Positions 17,284-26,552 of a stretch of 64,000 nucleotides of DNA are shown in pieces; position 1 is the stretch's first letter, and every line of letters starts with the position of its first letter. The notes beneath the pieces are model-generated. The model worked only from the letters and a program-made list of their open reading frames with translations. It ran no database searches and had not been told where the DNA came from. The stretch comes from Calothrix sp. PCC 7716 (lineage in GTDB: Bacteria > Cyanobacteriota > Cyanobacteriia > Cyanobacteriales > Nostocaceae). Where the stretch lies: the NCBI RefSeq assembly GCF_019977735.1, contig NZ_AP025018.1:6886580-6950579 (forward strand). The letters are read 5' to 3'. The position numbers were made by a program, and so were the translations under genes.

Positions 17284-19488
17284 ATGATAATAAACAATAG
17301 TAATAACAGTCGTTTTATCGAAACTGAGGCACTACAACAAGCTGGAGCGAGTTCTGAGCAAAAAGTTTGGGATGTAGTTAAAGAAGCATTTGGTAAGCGC
17401 GAAGCTTTCGGATACTGGCGTTACCCTATATTTTCTAAAACTGGAGAAACCCGCAAAGAGCCAGATATACTCATCGTTGATAAATCTGAAGGAATAATCA
17501 TCATTGAAGTTAAAGCAATAACTATCGACCAAATTGTAAGCATCAACGGGCATCAATGGTCAGTTAAGAACTTTTACTCCAACACCATTAACCCTTATCA
17601 GCAAGCCGAAAATCAACTTTATGCAATACTTGGTTACGCTGACCGTGAACCAGATATCCGGCGCCAAGTCACAGGACGAGTAGTTGTAGCATTACCTTTA
17701 ATCGATGAGAAAGACTGGATAGCGCGCGGGTTTGATAAATTACCTTCATGTCCCCCAATAATTTTTAAGAACCAATTAGGCGCCGTTACTATCCTCAAAC
17801 GCATTGTATCTGCTACCCCTGTAACCAGAGGCGTATCTTTAAATAATGAGCAGTGGGAAAGACTAAATGTAACTATTGCAGGTACTAACGTATTAAGAAA
17901 AGCTCCACGTGAAACCGAACCAATACCAAGTAACGGTAAAACGCGCGCTTCTGTACTGAATCAACTGCGCGAACAACAATTTCAATTTGACCTGCAGCAA
18001 GTAAGCATAGGGATGACAGTTCCACCAGGCGCCCAGCGTATTCGTGGTATAGCTGGGTCGGGTAAAACTGTACTGCTAGCTCAAAAAGCGGCTCATATTT
18101 ATTTAAAACATCCTGACTGGGATATTGCTTTCGTATTCTTCACTCGTTCGTTGTATGACCAAATTACCGAGCTTATCGACAAATGGATGCGACATTTTAG
18201 TTGTGGTGAAGTTGGTTACAAAGATAACCCAACAGCGCAGTCTAAATTAAAGGTTTTACACGCTTGGGGAGCTTCATACCGTCAAGGTTTATATCGATAT
18301 ATATGTCAACAGCATCGGGTTAAACCTTTAACTGTTGGTGATACTGAATACAAGCAACCAAATGAAGGACTTGCTGATGTTTGTCGGCGCCTTTTTGAAC
18401 AAATTGACTTTTCCCCACTGTTTGATGCAATCCTGATTGATGAAGGTCAGGATTTAGTTGTCGATGGTGATGACCTCAAATTTGAAGACAAGCAAGTAAT
18501 TTACTGGTTAGCGTATAAAGCTTTACGTGCATTTGATGAAGAACATCCTGAACAGCGGCGCCTAATTTGGGCATACGATGAGGCACAAAGTTTAGATACG
18601 CTCAAAATTCCAACGGCGCCTGAGTTATTTGGTGATGATGAAAGTTTTAAGCGCATTGTAACTGGTATCCATAAAGGGGGTATTAAAAAAAGCGAGATTA
18701 TGCACAAATGCTATCGCACACCCGCACCAATTCTAACTGCTGCTCACGCGATTGGTATGGGACTATTGCGACCAGATGGGATGTTATCGGGATTAACACG
18801 CGCGTCTGACTGGAAATCGATTGGTTACGAAATTGAAGGTGATTTTAGAAAAAGTAACGAGCCAATTACTCTCAGGCGCCTGAAAGAAAATTCTCCTAAT
18901 CCAGTCCCAGAATTATGGGGTGAATCTGTAATTAACTTTCAAGTTTACAATTCGCGTCATGATGAGCTAACAGCACTGGCTAACAATATTAAATACAACC
19001 TCAAAAACGATGGTTTGATGTCTAGCCGGGAAATTCTTGTTGTTATACTTGGTGACAATTTTAAAGCTTCTGAATTGGAAACTCATGTAGCTTCCTTCTT
19101 AATCGACCAAGGAATTAACATTTTTATCCCTAGCGGAACTAAACTCAATCAATTAAATCCTAAATACCCCAATAATAATCCTAATTTATTTTGGTATCCA
19201 GGTGGTGTAACAATCTCACGTATCCACCGAGCCAAGGGTAACGAGGCTGATATGGTTTATGTAGTTGGGTTAGATAATGTTGCTAAAAGTGAAAGTAATA
19301 TTATTTTACGGAACCAGCTTTTTGTTGCCATGACACGCGCGCGCGGTTGGGTTAATTTAACTGGAATTGGTAATTATCCAATGTATCAAGAGATAGAAAA
19401 AGTCATTGATTGCGATGGAAAATATCAATTTACGTACAACTCAAACCGTCCTCCTAAACGCGACATGGGTAGTGAAGAAGCTGCATAA
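17284..19488 (+). CDS. NERD nuclease-domain / UvrD-like SF1 helicase fusion
   Basis: A 734-residue protein. Residues about 20-150 match a NERD nuclease-related domain: RKEPDILIVDKSEGIIIIEVKA contains the D...EVK metal-binding pattern. From about residue 255 an SF1 helicase follows: RGIAGSGKTVLLAQKAA (Walker A), AILIDEGQDLVVDG (II), MHKCYRTPAPILTAAHA (IV region), ISRIHRAKGNEADMVYV (V) and LFVAMTRARGWVNLTG (VI). All motor motifs are present. NERD-helicase proteins occur in anti-phage and plasmid-defence settings (family knowledge). The neighbouring GIY-YIG genes and mobile elements fit an accessory or defence island, but no known multi-gene system is recognised. It starts 252 bases from the divergent GIY-YIG gene. 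Confidence 0.8.
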   Translation: MIINNSNNSRFIETEALQQAGASSEQKVWDVVKEAFGKREAFGYWRYPIFSKTGETRKEPDILIVDKSEGIIIIEVKAITIDQIVSINGHQWSVKNFYSNTINPYQQAENQLYAILGYADREPDIRRQVTGRVVVALPLIDEKDWIARGFDKLPSCPPIIFKNQLGAVTILKRIVSATPVTRGVSLNNEQWERLNVTIAGTNVLRKAPRETEPIPSNGKTRASVLNQLREQQFQFDLQQVSIGMTVPPGAQRIRGIAGSGKTVLLAQKAAHIYLKHPDWDIAFVFFTRSLYDQITELIDKWMRHFSCGEVGYKDNPTAQSKLKVLHAWGASYRQGLYRYICQQHRVKPLTVGDTEYKQPNEGLADVCRRLFEQIDFSPLFDAILIDEGQDLVVDGDDLKFEDKQVIYWLAYKALRAFDEEHPEQRRLIWAYDEAQSLDTLKIPTAPELFGDDESFKRIVTGIHKGGIKKSEIMHKCYRTPAPILTAAHAIGMGLLRPDGMLSGLTRASDWKSIGYEIEGDFRKSNEPITLRRLKENSPNPVPELWGESVINFQVYNSRHDELTALANNIKYNLKNDGLMSSREILVVILGDNFKASELETHVASFLIDQGINIFIPSGTKLNQLNPKYPNNNPNLFWYPGGVTISRIHRAKGNEADMVYVVGLDNVAKSESNIILRNQLFVAMTRARGWVNLTGIGNYPMYQEIEKVIDCDGKYQFTYNSNRPPKRDMGSEEAA

Positions 19489-19941
19489 CTACAAGAAATA
19501 TTAAATTTGTCTTATCTACAACCTCAGTTTCTGGGGGTTATTTTTATCTAGAAAAATTAAATTGTTGTAAGCAGGCGCCATCTACAAAGGTTTTAGTGTC
19601 TCCATCACTCATGCTCAACCCTGTAATTTTCAACGATTTATGACTACTGCATTGCACTAGAATCTTGCAAAGGGCCATTCATCAGTAAAAACTTATATAA
19701 AAGTAACAATTGTAACAATTATATAAATTACATACTTATGAACTTAATGCTGCTATCTGGAAAAGGCGCCTGTTATTTTAATATTTTTATATTTACCAAT
19801 CCACTGTATAAAATTAAAGTCTAAATGAATCTAAATAATACTGCCAAGCTAATATCATTGATACTGATAAATACATATTTATTACATAAAAGTGAGAACA
19901 ACTTGTTCTGAAATTTCAATTTAATGTGGCGTGCGTGCAAA

Positions 19942-19991
19942 ACTAAATTAAAAATGGGAACCATTAGTATATACAACTTATGGCTCCCATT
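19942..19991 (-). terminator. Terminator of the gene at 20044
   Basis: AATGGGA-CCAT and ATGG-TCCCATT arms (19953-19991) form an 11-bp stem with one mismatch, followed on the minus strand by TTTTTAATTT. It lies 53 bases past the stop codon. The rest of the gap 19489-20043 is AT-rich with no convincing gene. Confidence 0.6.
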
Positions 19992-20043
19992 CTTCTGTAA
20001 CCTGATTTGCACAAATGATAAATCTTGTTACAGATATGTCTTT

Positions 20044-20454
20044 TTATTCAACGGGCGAGTTTGTACAAGCAAGTTGTACATCAGCAAAATCATCGCCTTC
20101 ATCATCGTTATTAACACGGAAGTTTTGCAAAGCAACAACTCCTCCTCTAGGAACGATAAAGCTAATATCTCTCTGACCATCCAAGTCACCAGTACCTTCA
20201 GATACACCCTCAAATAAAAGCGCGTTACCTTGAACTCGAATGGTGTTGTCATCTAAAAGCGTTCCTGTCAATCGCAGTTCCAATCGACACTCTCCGCCCC
20301 AGCCGTGAATAAACTCAAGAACATTTAAACTTTGATTTGGGTTGGACAAGATTGTCTCCTTTACCTCAGTTTTTCGTGTCTCTTCGTTTCTTCCAAAAGT
20401 TTCATGGTCTACACCATGCATGTTCATCGTTACAACAAGACGACGCTCTGCCAT
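20044..20454 (-). CDS. Hypothetical protein, beta-rich
   Basis: A 136-residue protein with alternating hydrophobic strands (RRLVVTMNMHGVD, ECRLELRLTGTLLDDNTIRV, DISFIVPRGGVVALQNFRV) and an acidic loop (NNDDEGDDFADV). AGGAGA lies 5-6 bases before the ATG, as it does before the gene at 10911. A good terminator follows. It is predicted to be a cytosolic beta-sandwich; the family is not recognised. Antisense frames over the same bases are shadows. Confidence 0.65.
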   Translation of the reverse strand: MAERRLVVTMNMHGVDHETFGRNEETRKTEVKETILSNPNQSLNVLEFIHGWGGECRLELRLTGTLLDDNTIRVQGNALLFEGVSEGTGDLDGQRDISFIVPRGGVVALQNFRVNNDDEGDDFADVQLACTNSPVE

Positions 20455-20675
20455 ATCAGTCTCCTATGATTTAAGTTAACGAACAAGTATTGTTCATATG
20501 ACTTAAGTATGTACAACGTTAGTCCAAATACGAAGTACCCATCAGGGTAATATTGTATAAATCTATTAAAGTTTTATACTGACAAAGCTTAAAACTATTG
20601 ATTTATCGTTCTAAGCGTGTAGCAATTTATAGTAAAGCTGAAGAGAGGAGCGGCGCCTGTTTGTAGTTAACCAAC

Positions 20676-20745
20676 ACATTCAAAACGGCAGTCCCACCAC
20701 TGGAATGATTATTTATTAGAGGGTGGACACCAATTATCCAGAACA
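20676..20745 (-). pseudogene. GIY-YIG gene 3'-end remnant
   Basis: The minus strand reads SNK, a stop, then SFQWWDCRFE, matching the C-termini NKQSFQWWGLPF and NTQSFQWWGLPF of the two intact nearby copies. Nucleotides around the CCACCACTG word align with 21443-21460. Only the last 20 or so codons are detectable, with an in-frame stop, so a duplicated copy decayed here. It lies directly downstream of the gene at 20760. Confidence 0.55.
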
Positions 20746-20759
20746 GGCGTCCATCTACA

Positions 20760-21299
20760 TTAACCAGCTACCTCATAAATTCGATACATAGTAGGCGCCT
20801 GTTCATACTTCTCCTTATGTATTGTTGTTTCCTTAATCCAAACGTACCGCCAGGACTGTAACTCTTTACCATAGCGTTGTTTACGGATATGCGCGCGTCT
20901 TTTATGTGGCGCCATATTACGTTGAGATTCTCCTGAACTTGCACTCACTAATGCTGGTTCTTCTACATCCTCATCGTCAATTTGCCAGAACTGCTGTCTC
21001 TTCCTACCGCAGAACTTAATTTTTCTATACCCCAGTTGATTTAATTTCTTTTGAGCCGCAGCAGCTGCACCTGGCGCCCGTTTAGTTTGTTCTACTAGGT
21101 TGCGTGGCGCCAACTCTGTATAATCTTCTTCTATATCGTCAGGGTAGGATTGGAGGTATAAAACACAGTTGATTACTAGTTTTAAATAGTTGATTATTTC
21201 ATCTATTGATTTATTTAACTTTGCTTCATTGTATGTAGACTGGGTAAATACTCCTTCGTCTATCTGTTTCTGTATTTGAATTTTATTTGATTCTAACAA
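20760..21299 (-). CDS. Hypothetical protein with basic C-terminal half
   Basis: A 179-residue protein. Residues 1-60 are helical (QIQKQIDEGVFTQSTYNEA, INYLKLVINCVLYLQSY). The second half is strongly basic, with NMAPHKRRAHIRKQRYGKEL then WRYVWIKETTIHK, a pattern like short DNA-binding segments found on cyanobacterial plasmids. No family is assigned. It is sandwiched between a GIY-YIG remnant and an intact GIY-YIG gene and may have been duplicated or carried with them. Confidence 0.5.
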   Translation of the reverse strand: MLESNKIQIQKQIDEGVFTQSTYNEAKLNKSIDEIINYLKLVINCVLYLQSYPDDIEEDYTELAPRNLVEQTKRAPGAAAAAQKKLNQLGYRKIKFCGRKRQQFWQIDDEDVEEPALVSASSGESQRNMAPHKRRAHIRKQRYGKELQSWRYVWIKETTIHKEKYEQAPTMYRIYEVAG

Positions 21300-21430
21300 C
21301 CTTTGACGCTCTTTTCCTGGTTCTTGCGTATATTTATTTACTGCTATATTATTCCCATTACAAAGGCTAATCTAACGGGCAGTTCTGCTTTATGCTTGTG
21401 AGGCACCAACTTTATAGTTAACTAATACAG

Positions 21431-22066
21431 TTAAAACGGTAATCCCCACCACTGAAAAGACTGTTTATTAAACGGCGCCCGCCACTTCAAGATAAAATAC
21501 TCCTCTAATTCCTGGCGCCGATATGAATCCTGCGGTACACTCTGCCAGAATACAATACTTATAGACGTTTTTAATTTGTAATAATTATGTAATTCTTGGT
21601 AAGTAGTGATATGCTCATTAAATTCGTGTACTTTCTTCAATTTCTTATTTACTCTCTGCTGTCCTATGTAGAGAATTAAGCCAGGTGTTTTATCTAAAAC
21701 AAAGTATAGATAATCTGTACCTTTGTATTTAGATAAAACCTGGTTATTTAATTTCAATGGGTCAATTTGCGTGTAATCTTCACTTCTTATTTCTGGTAGC
21801 TCAAATAATGCTTTCTGCTCACCAGGCTTAGTGTTACGAGCTTGTTGTTGATACTCTACTATCTGATTTTTCCAAGATTGTAAAGTATCAATATCTATAA
21901 TCACTTTTTCATTGTTCGGCGCCTTGAATTTAGCTTGGGGAAATAAACTTAATTGGGCGCCGGGTGGTAGTGGAGGCGCCGACACATCAAGAGGTAGTTC
22001 AAGCTGCCGAGGTTGACCCTGTTCAATGCCATTATCGGAAAATATATCTAATTGCCGTGCTTCCAC
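21431..22066 (-). CDS. GIY-YIG nuclease family protein (copy 2)
   Basis: A 211-residue protein nearly colinear with the one at 16394-17032. The GIY-YIG core is YLYFVLDKTPGLILYIGQQR and the acidic helix is RRQELEEYFILKWRAPFN. N-terminal motifs are QLDIF (5-9), QLELPL (21-26) and QLSLF (38-42), the same clamp-binding-like set as in copy 1. The two coding sequences remain similar at the DNA level, including conserved GGCGCC sites, which suggests a fairly recent duplication. Downstream, only a 10-base CCAACTTTAT word recalls the Tn7-like end, and at a different spacing. Confidence 0.75.
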   Translation of the reverse strand: MEARQLDIFSDNGIEQGQPRQLELPLDVSAPPLPPGAQLSLFPQAKFKAPNNEKVIIDIDTLQSWKNQIVEYQQQARNTKPGEQKALFELPEIRSEDYTQIDPLKLNNQVLSKYKGTDYLYFVLDKTPGLILYIGQQRVNKKLKKVHEFNEHITTYQELHNYYKLKTSISIVFWQSVPQDSYRRQELEEYFILKWRAPFNKQSFQWWGLPF

Positions 22067-22136
22067 AACTACCTCTCAATTCCACCAACAGATAATTATT
22101 TTAGAACAAATAGCTTCAAGCGCTTATAAGGAATAT

Positions 22137-22383
22137 GCTTTCACCCCCCGTAAACGGCAGGGCTGATTCATTCCCTAAAAAGGTTTAAAAATCAAGGGTT
22201 TCGCGCAATTTTTTCTTGGCAATTTTGGTACCAAGGCGCCGATAAAATAGACAATCACACTTATACTCATGTGCTTAATATTCTATTTCATCCCTACCCA
22301 TACTTATGATTTTTATAGCTAACCATCTTAACAAATTCCGTTTGAGAGGGAATGAATCAGCCCTGAAACGGGGGGATGAAAGC
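22137..22383. repeat. Long inverted repeat, MITE-like (247 bp)
   Basis: The left arm (22137-22176) begins GCTTTCACCCCCCGT and ends GGGCTGATTCATTCCCT. The right arm (22347-22383) is its reverse complement with a 3-base deletion and a few mismatches. About 170 AT-rich bases with one GGCGCC lie between. The structure fits a small non-autonomous element or the left end of the tnpB element that begins at 22539. It fills most of the 470-base gap between 22067 and 22538. Confidence 0.55.
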
Positions 22384-22538
22384 TGTTAGAAGCCTTCTAA
22401 GGCTTCATGACATAAACTATTCACGTTGCTGGGCAATATACCTTAAAAAATTTTGCCATACGTCCTAAGATGGATTGATTTGTTGTATTTACTAGCTGTA
22501 GTATAAAAAAAGTTAGCAAACACGGTCGGTGATGTAAA

Positions 22539-23816
22539 GTGCTGGCAGGATACGTTTACAAGCTACGCCCAAATGATGACCAAGCTGCCAAGATAGATAA
22601 TTGGTTAGACATGCTGCGTTCATCTTACAATTGGTGCTTGAGTGACAGAATTGAGCAATATTACCAACAATATATTTGCGGTGATTACTGCGATTTAAGA
22701 ACTAAGGCTGAAGCTTGTACTTTGACGTGCTTTGTCAGTAAAAACGGAGCGTCTGGGGAACCTTGGAAGCTAGATAACTCTGAAGTAGTAATTTCCCGTC
22801 ATAGACATGAAAGTGGTGAGTGCTGTTTATTGCCTTATGACTCCAATAATTTACCCTACAGTGGTAAAACACCGCGTCGTAATGCGGGAGACATACAAAT
22901 CACAACTTTACCAATTTTAAAGAAAGCTAGACCTTGGTTTAAAGATATAGATTCGACCGTATTACAGCAAAATATAAAACGTTTAGATACGGCATATAAA
23001 AACTTTTTTGAAGGTAAGGGATTCCCGAACTTCAAAAATAGAAGTAACTTTAAAAGCTTTACATACGCGAGTGGTGTAAGAGTTGAGGGTAATAAAATCT
23101 ATCTCCCTAAGTTAGGGTGGATGAGGTTTTATAATTCACGCCCTATACCAGACGGATTTGTAATTAAATCTGTAACGGTAAGGAAAAAAGCTGACGGTTA
23201 CTATGTTTCTATTCGGATTGAAGATAAAAGTGTACCAGACTATATACCTTTACCAATTGAACAAGTAAACACTGCGGTTGGTTGCGACTTAGGCATTAAG
23301 AAGCTTGTAAGCCTAAGCGATGGCTCACAAGTTAAAAACCCGAAGTTTTCTACCAACAAAAAAATGCGTCGCCGTATGAAAATAAGGCAACGCCGTTTGG
23401 CTAGAAAGAAGAAGAGAAGCAAAAACCGTAAAAAAGCAGCAAACGTTGTGGGTAGATTACATCAAAAAATATCTAACCAACGGACTGATTATCAATGGAA
23501 AGTAGCCCATCAAATTGTAAACAAGGCTGACTTAGTGGTGTTTGAAGATTTAAAAGTCTCTAACATGAAAAAACGTTGTAAGCCTAAATTTGATGAAGCT
23601 ACAGGAAAGTATCTAAATAATGGGCAATCCCGCAAAGTGGGGTTGAATCGTTCAATATCTGATGCTGCATGGTTTGAACTTCGATTAAAAACCGAGTACG
23701 TGGCTGCAAAGTCAGGAAAGCGTTTTGAAGTTGTGCCACCGCATCATACATCGCTTGAGTGTCCGGAATGTCATCACGTTGATAGCTCAAATCGTGATGA
23801 GGAAAAGTTTTTGTGT
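22539..23816 (+). pseudogene. tnpB: TnpB (IS200/IS605/IS607-type), 5' part, interrupted
   Basis: The first 426 codons of a TnpB nuclease. The N-terminus is YVYKLRPNDDQAAKIDNWLD. The first RuvC Asp is in GCDLGIKKLVSLSDG, the Glu in VVFEDLKVSNMKKR, and the first zinc-ribbon pair in CPECHHVDSSNRDEEKFLC. The frame then runs into the end of element 2 and stops 3 codons later. Joining 23816 to 27761 restores FLCSVCGYAADADNNAARNI, the second Cys pair and last Asp, giving one frame of about 530 codons. The guide-RNA-directed cutting activity expected of the family should be lost. I saw no GGCGCC here. Confidence 0.85.
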
Positions 23817-23899
23817 ATTATGTGATATACAACGTCTACAAAGCCTACTACACAACACTTTCATCCAGAAATATTTTTCCACAAAGTAAACAACACAAA

Positions 23900-24856
23900 C
23901 TATTTTTTCTGTTTAAGCGTCTCGATGGGGTACTCAGCTAGCATCTGCTTAAACGGTACTGGTCTACCTTGGATTGTATAGACAATTAGTTGACCATCAT
24001 CACCTTTGGTACTTGCTATTACCAACCCTTGTTTTCTAGCTAAATTAAACCACTCATTAAAAATATCTCGTTCTCCTTTTAATAAAGAAAGATTTTTTTC
24101 GTCAGGCATCCAGCCATCTTGTATTGCCTTGTTTAGCCAACCTCCTGGATTTTTAATTTGTTGACCATGCTCAATTGTTTCTTCAAGAGACTTTATGGCA
24201 GCCAAAACAATTTCTGAAGATTTAGATTGAATTGTTTTAGTTAGAGTTGTATTTAAAGTAATCCCTAGTTCAGCTAACTTAGATTTAATCTGTTCATTAA
24301 TCGTTGGCGCCTGAGAACCTGTTTTTTTATCAAACGGTGTAACTTTAGTATCTGTTATGGTTAACGCTTTGATTTGGCATCGACAATCTTCTAACTCTTG
24401 GTTAATTAATTCTAAGCTTTTTTTCAGGCGAATATTATCTGATTCAACTGAAGCTAATTCGTAGTTCCTGCCTTGCACAACTTCAATATGCCGTCTTAAT
24501 CCTTCAATCTCAGCTCTAAGTTTTTTGTTCTCTTCTTTTATACTATAAATCAGTACTCCTTTTGATTTATCAGAAGCTGGTTGGTATCGTTTTTCTTGGG
24601 TTGGTATTACAACTGTTTGTTTTTGCTGTTCTCTAAGATATTTAATTCTATCTTTTAATTCTTCGTACTTGTACAAGTAGCTAACTGAGACACCAGCCTG
24701 TTGTGCAATACTTCTGAAAGTAATTTCTTCACCACGTGAACTTAATTTAGCTATTGCTTTTTCTGTTTTTTCAATAGCTTCCTTTTTTTTCAACTCAGCG
24801 GCAGCCACTAATAATTCCGGATTTCCTCCTTGATTACCTTTAGCCATTAGTTTCAT
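23900..24856 (-). CDS. tnpC: DUF6262/TnpC-like transposon accessory protein
   Basis: A 318-residue protein, third gene of the transposon, overlapping tnpB by 17 bases. The N-terminal 80 residues form a helix-turn-helix-like domain (EAIEKTEKAIAKLSSRG, EEITFRSIAQQAGVSVSYLY), the hallmark of DUF6262 proteins that accompany Tn554-type recombinases. A coiled coil follows (about 100-160, ENKKLRAEIEGLRRHIEVV). The C-terminal region (180-318) is a mixed domain with QDGWMPDEKNLSLLKG. Tn554 TnpC is shorter and influences the orientation and frequency of transposition. The same role is inferred here. Confidence 0.75.
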   Translation of the reverse strand: MKLMAKGNQGGNPELLVAAAELKKKEAIEKTEKAIAKLSSRGEEITFRSIAQQAGVSVSYLYKYEELKDRIKYLREQQKQTVVIPTQEKRYQPASDKSKGVLIYSIKEENKKLRAEIEGLRRHIEVVQGRNYELASVESDNIRLKKSLELINQELEDCRCQIKALTITDTKVTPFDKKTGSQAPTINEQIKSKLAELGITLNTTLTKTIQSKSSEIVLAAIKSLEETIEHGQQIKNPGGWLNKAIQDGWMPDEKNLSLLKGERDIFNEWFNLARKQGLVIASTKGDDGQLIVYTIQGRPVPFKQMLAEYPIETLKQKK

Positions 24857-26552
24857 CTCCTAATTTTGGATAACTCTCGTGACCGTAAACTACATCTTTT
24901 TGTGAGAGACCACGGATTATATTGTTTAGGTTTTCAACAATGGGAAGATTATTTTCTACTTGTCGTTCCCACTGTTTGTCTCTAGCATTTTCAATTAGCT
25001 TGACAGTTGACTCTAAATGTTTTTTGTGAGTTTCTAAATGTTCTCTTGTTGTACGAAAGTGTTGACAAGCTAAACATGGACTTCCTTGGACTGGACAATT
25101 TTGGGTAATAGGTAAAGCACAAAAACCGTCTGCCAAAGTTTGAGCTTTCATGTTTTTCTTAATCCATTGCATCTCAGTTGTATCTAAATCTGGATTTTCA
25201 GATATAATTATTTCACCTTTAATATTGACTACTCTACCATCCCAAAATTTATTCATCTCATGCTTCATTGTTTCGTCATGAATATGGGCATAGCACATTG
25301 TCATTTCTGGTGACTCGTGACCAAGACGCTTCTGCACTATATGTTGAGGAACTCCAGCATTAATTAACTCAGTTCCATGTGTATGTCGAAAACTGTGACA
25401 TCTATGAATAGGATAAATCTCTCCTGAAGAACCTCTAATTTCTTTTTCATTAGCTAATTGACTTAAATAACCTCTGAGAACTTTTTGCCTCATTCGTTTA
25501 GGTATAGGAATAAAGTGTTGAAGTTCTCTATAAGGAATTTTTCTAGTTGTTGCTGAAGTTCTTTTATAAGTATAATCTTCAAACCACGAATAACTTTTGG
25601 TTAAACAAAATAAATAATCAAAGTCTTTTCCTAGCTCTTTTCTGATATACTCTTGCTGTTTTTGAATATCCGAAGCTAATTCTCTGGCTACTGGAATAGC
25701 AAGTTGCTTCTTCATCTTAAATTGGTAAATATTTAGCCACCATGTTCCTGTGCTATCTTGACGAATACAGTCAAAATTAAGATAACATAGTTCTGATAAC
25801 CTTATTCCCGTTTGTCGCAAAACTTTTACCATTAGAGCAACAGGTTCTGGAAGTGCCATTATGTTATCGTCAATTTGTTTGATCACGTCAGGCGGAATAA
25901 ATTTTGGTAGTGACTTGATTCGTTTAGCAAAATCTTCAGGATATACTAAAGGCTCTTTATAAATATTAGCCCAATCAAATCTAGCGCAATTCTCTAGAAA
26001 TAGTTTTAAACAACCGAGTCGTCCATTCCTTGTGCTAGGACTTTTTATTTTTTCCCTTAAATATACTAAATAGTTGACAACTAAATCACGATTAATTTCC
26101 GACTCTTGTAATGAACCATATTTTAGTTTCAGGAATCTGTAAAAATATTTGAGGTCATATAATCTGTTAAAAATAGTAGAAGTTGCATCACCAACACCAA
26201 TTCTATATTGAATCCAATATTTAACAGCTATCTTCAGCCAGTATAGTTCAATATCTGAAAAATTTAGCAAGCGCTTGGAGCAAGCAATGTCAGGTTCTAG
26301 ACCAAAAACTGTGACATTCCAAATATCTAAATTAAACATTTCTGACACAGAAAGACCATCGAATGAGATATAACTGTTTGATATTCTTTTGGGATTTTTA
26401 TTAAAATTTGTTTGGCAGCTTTTACACTTGTACATCTGCTCTCCTGTATCTCGACTCTTTCCTGCTTTTTTAAGATGACTGCTTCCACATTTGGGGCACT
26501 TTAACTCTTGCTCGTTATTGTAATTTTTATTGTTCTTGTTTTGTTGCAACAT
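24840..26552 (-). CDS. tnpB: Tyrosine recombinase, Tn554 TnpB-like
   Basis: A 570-residue recombinase, second gene of the transposon; its start abuts the tnpA stop. An N-terminal zinc ribbon (CPKCGSSHLKKAGKSR, then YKCKSC) resembles those of other transposases. The core-binding region has LDIWNVTVFGLEP and YWIQYRIGVGDATSTIFNRL. Catalytic residues lie in QTGIRLSELCYLNFD, RCHSFRHTHGTELINAG, RLGHESPEM and the Tyr of MCYAHIHDE. A C-terminal Cys cluster (CPVQGSPCLACQHF) and coiled coil follow, also typical of this group. Tn554 needs both TnpA and TnpB for insertion. Confidence 0.85.
   Translation of the reverse strand: MLQQNKNNKNYNNEQELKCPKCGSSHLKKAGKSRDTGEQMYKCKSCQTNFNKNPKRISNSYISFDGLSVSEMFNLDIWNVTVFGLEPDIACSKRLLNFSDIELYWLKIAVKYWIQYRIGVGDATSTIFNRLYDLKYFYRFLKLKYGSLQESEINRDLVVNYLVYLREKIKSPSTRNGRLGCLKLFLENCARFDWANIYKEPLVYPEDFAKRIKSLPKFIPPDVIKQIDDNIMALPEPVALMVKVLRQTGIRLSELCYLNFDCIRQDSTGTWWLNIYQFKMKKQLAIPVARELASDIQKQQEYIRKELGKDFDYLFCLTKSYSWFEDYTYKRTSATTRKIPYRELQHFIPIPKRMRQKVLRGYLSQLANEKEIRGSSGEIYPIHRCHSFRHTHGTELINAGVPQHIVQKRLGHESPEMTMCYAHIHDETMKHEMNKFWDGRVVNIKGEIIISENPDLDTTEMQWIKKNMKAQTLADGFCALPITQNCPVQGSPCLACQHFRTTREHLETHKKHLESTVKLIENARDKQWERQVENNLPIVENLNNIIRGLSQKDVVYGHESYPKLGDETNG

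Noticed and set aside
21404..21431. CCAACTTTAT past GIY-YIG copy 2 as a third Tn7-like end
   Set aside because: Only 10 bases match, the terminal part is missing, and the distance to the stop codon (16 bases) differs from the 35-38 at the other two loci.
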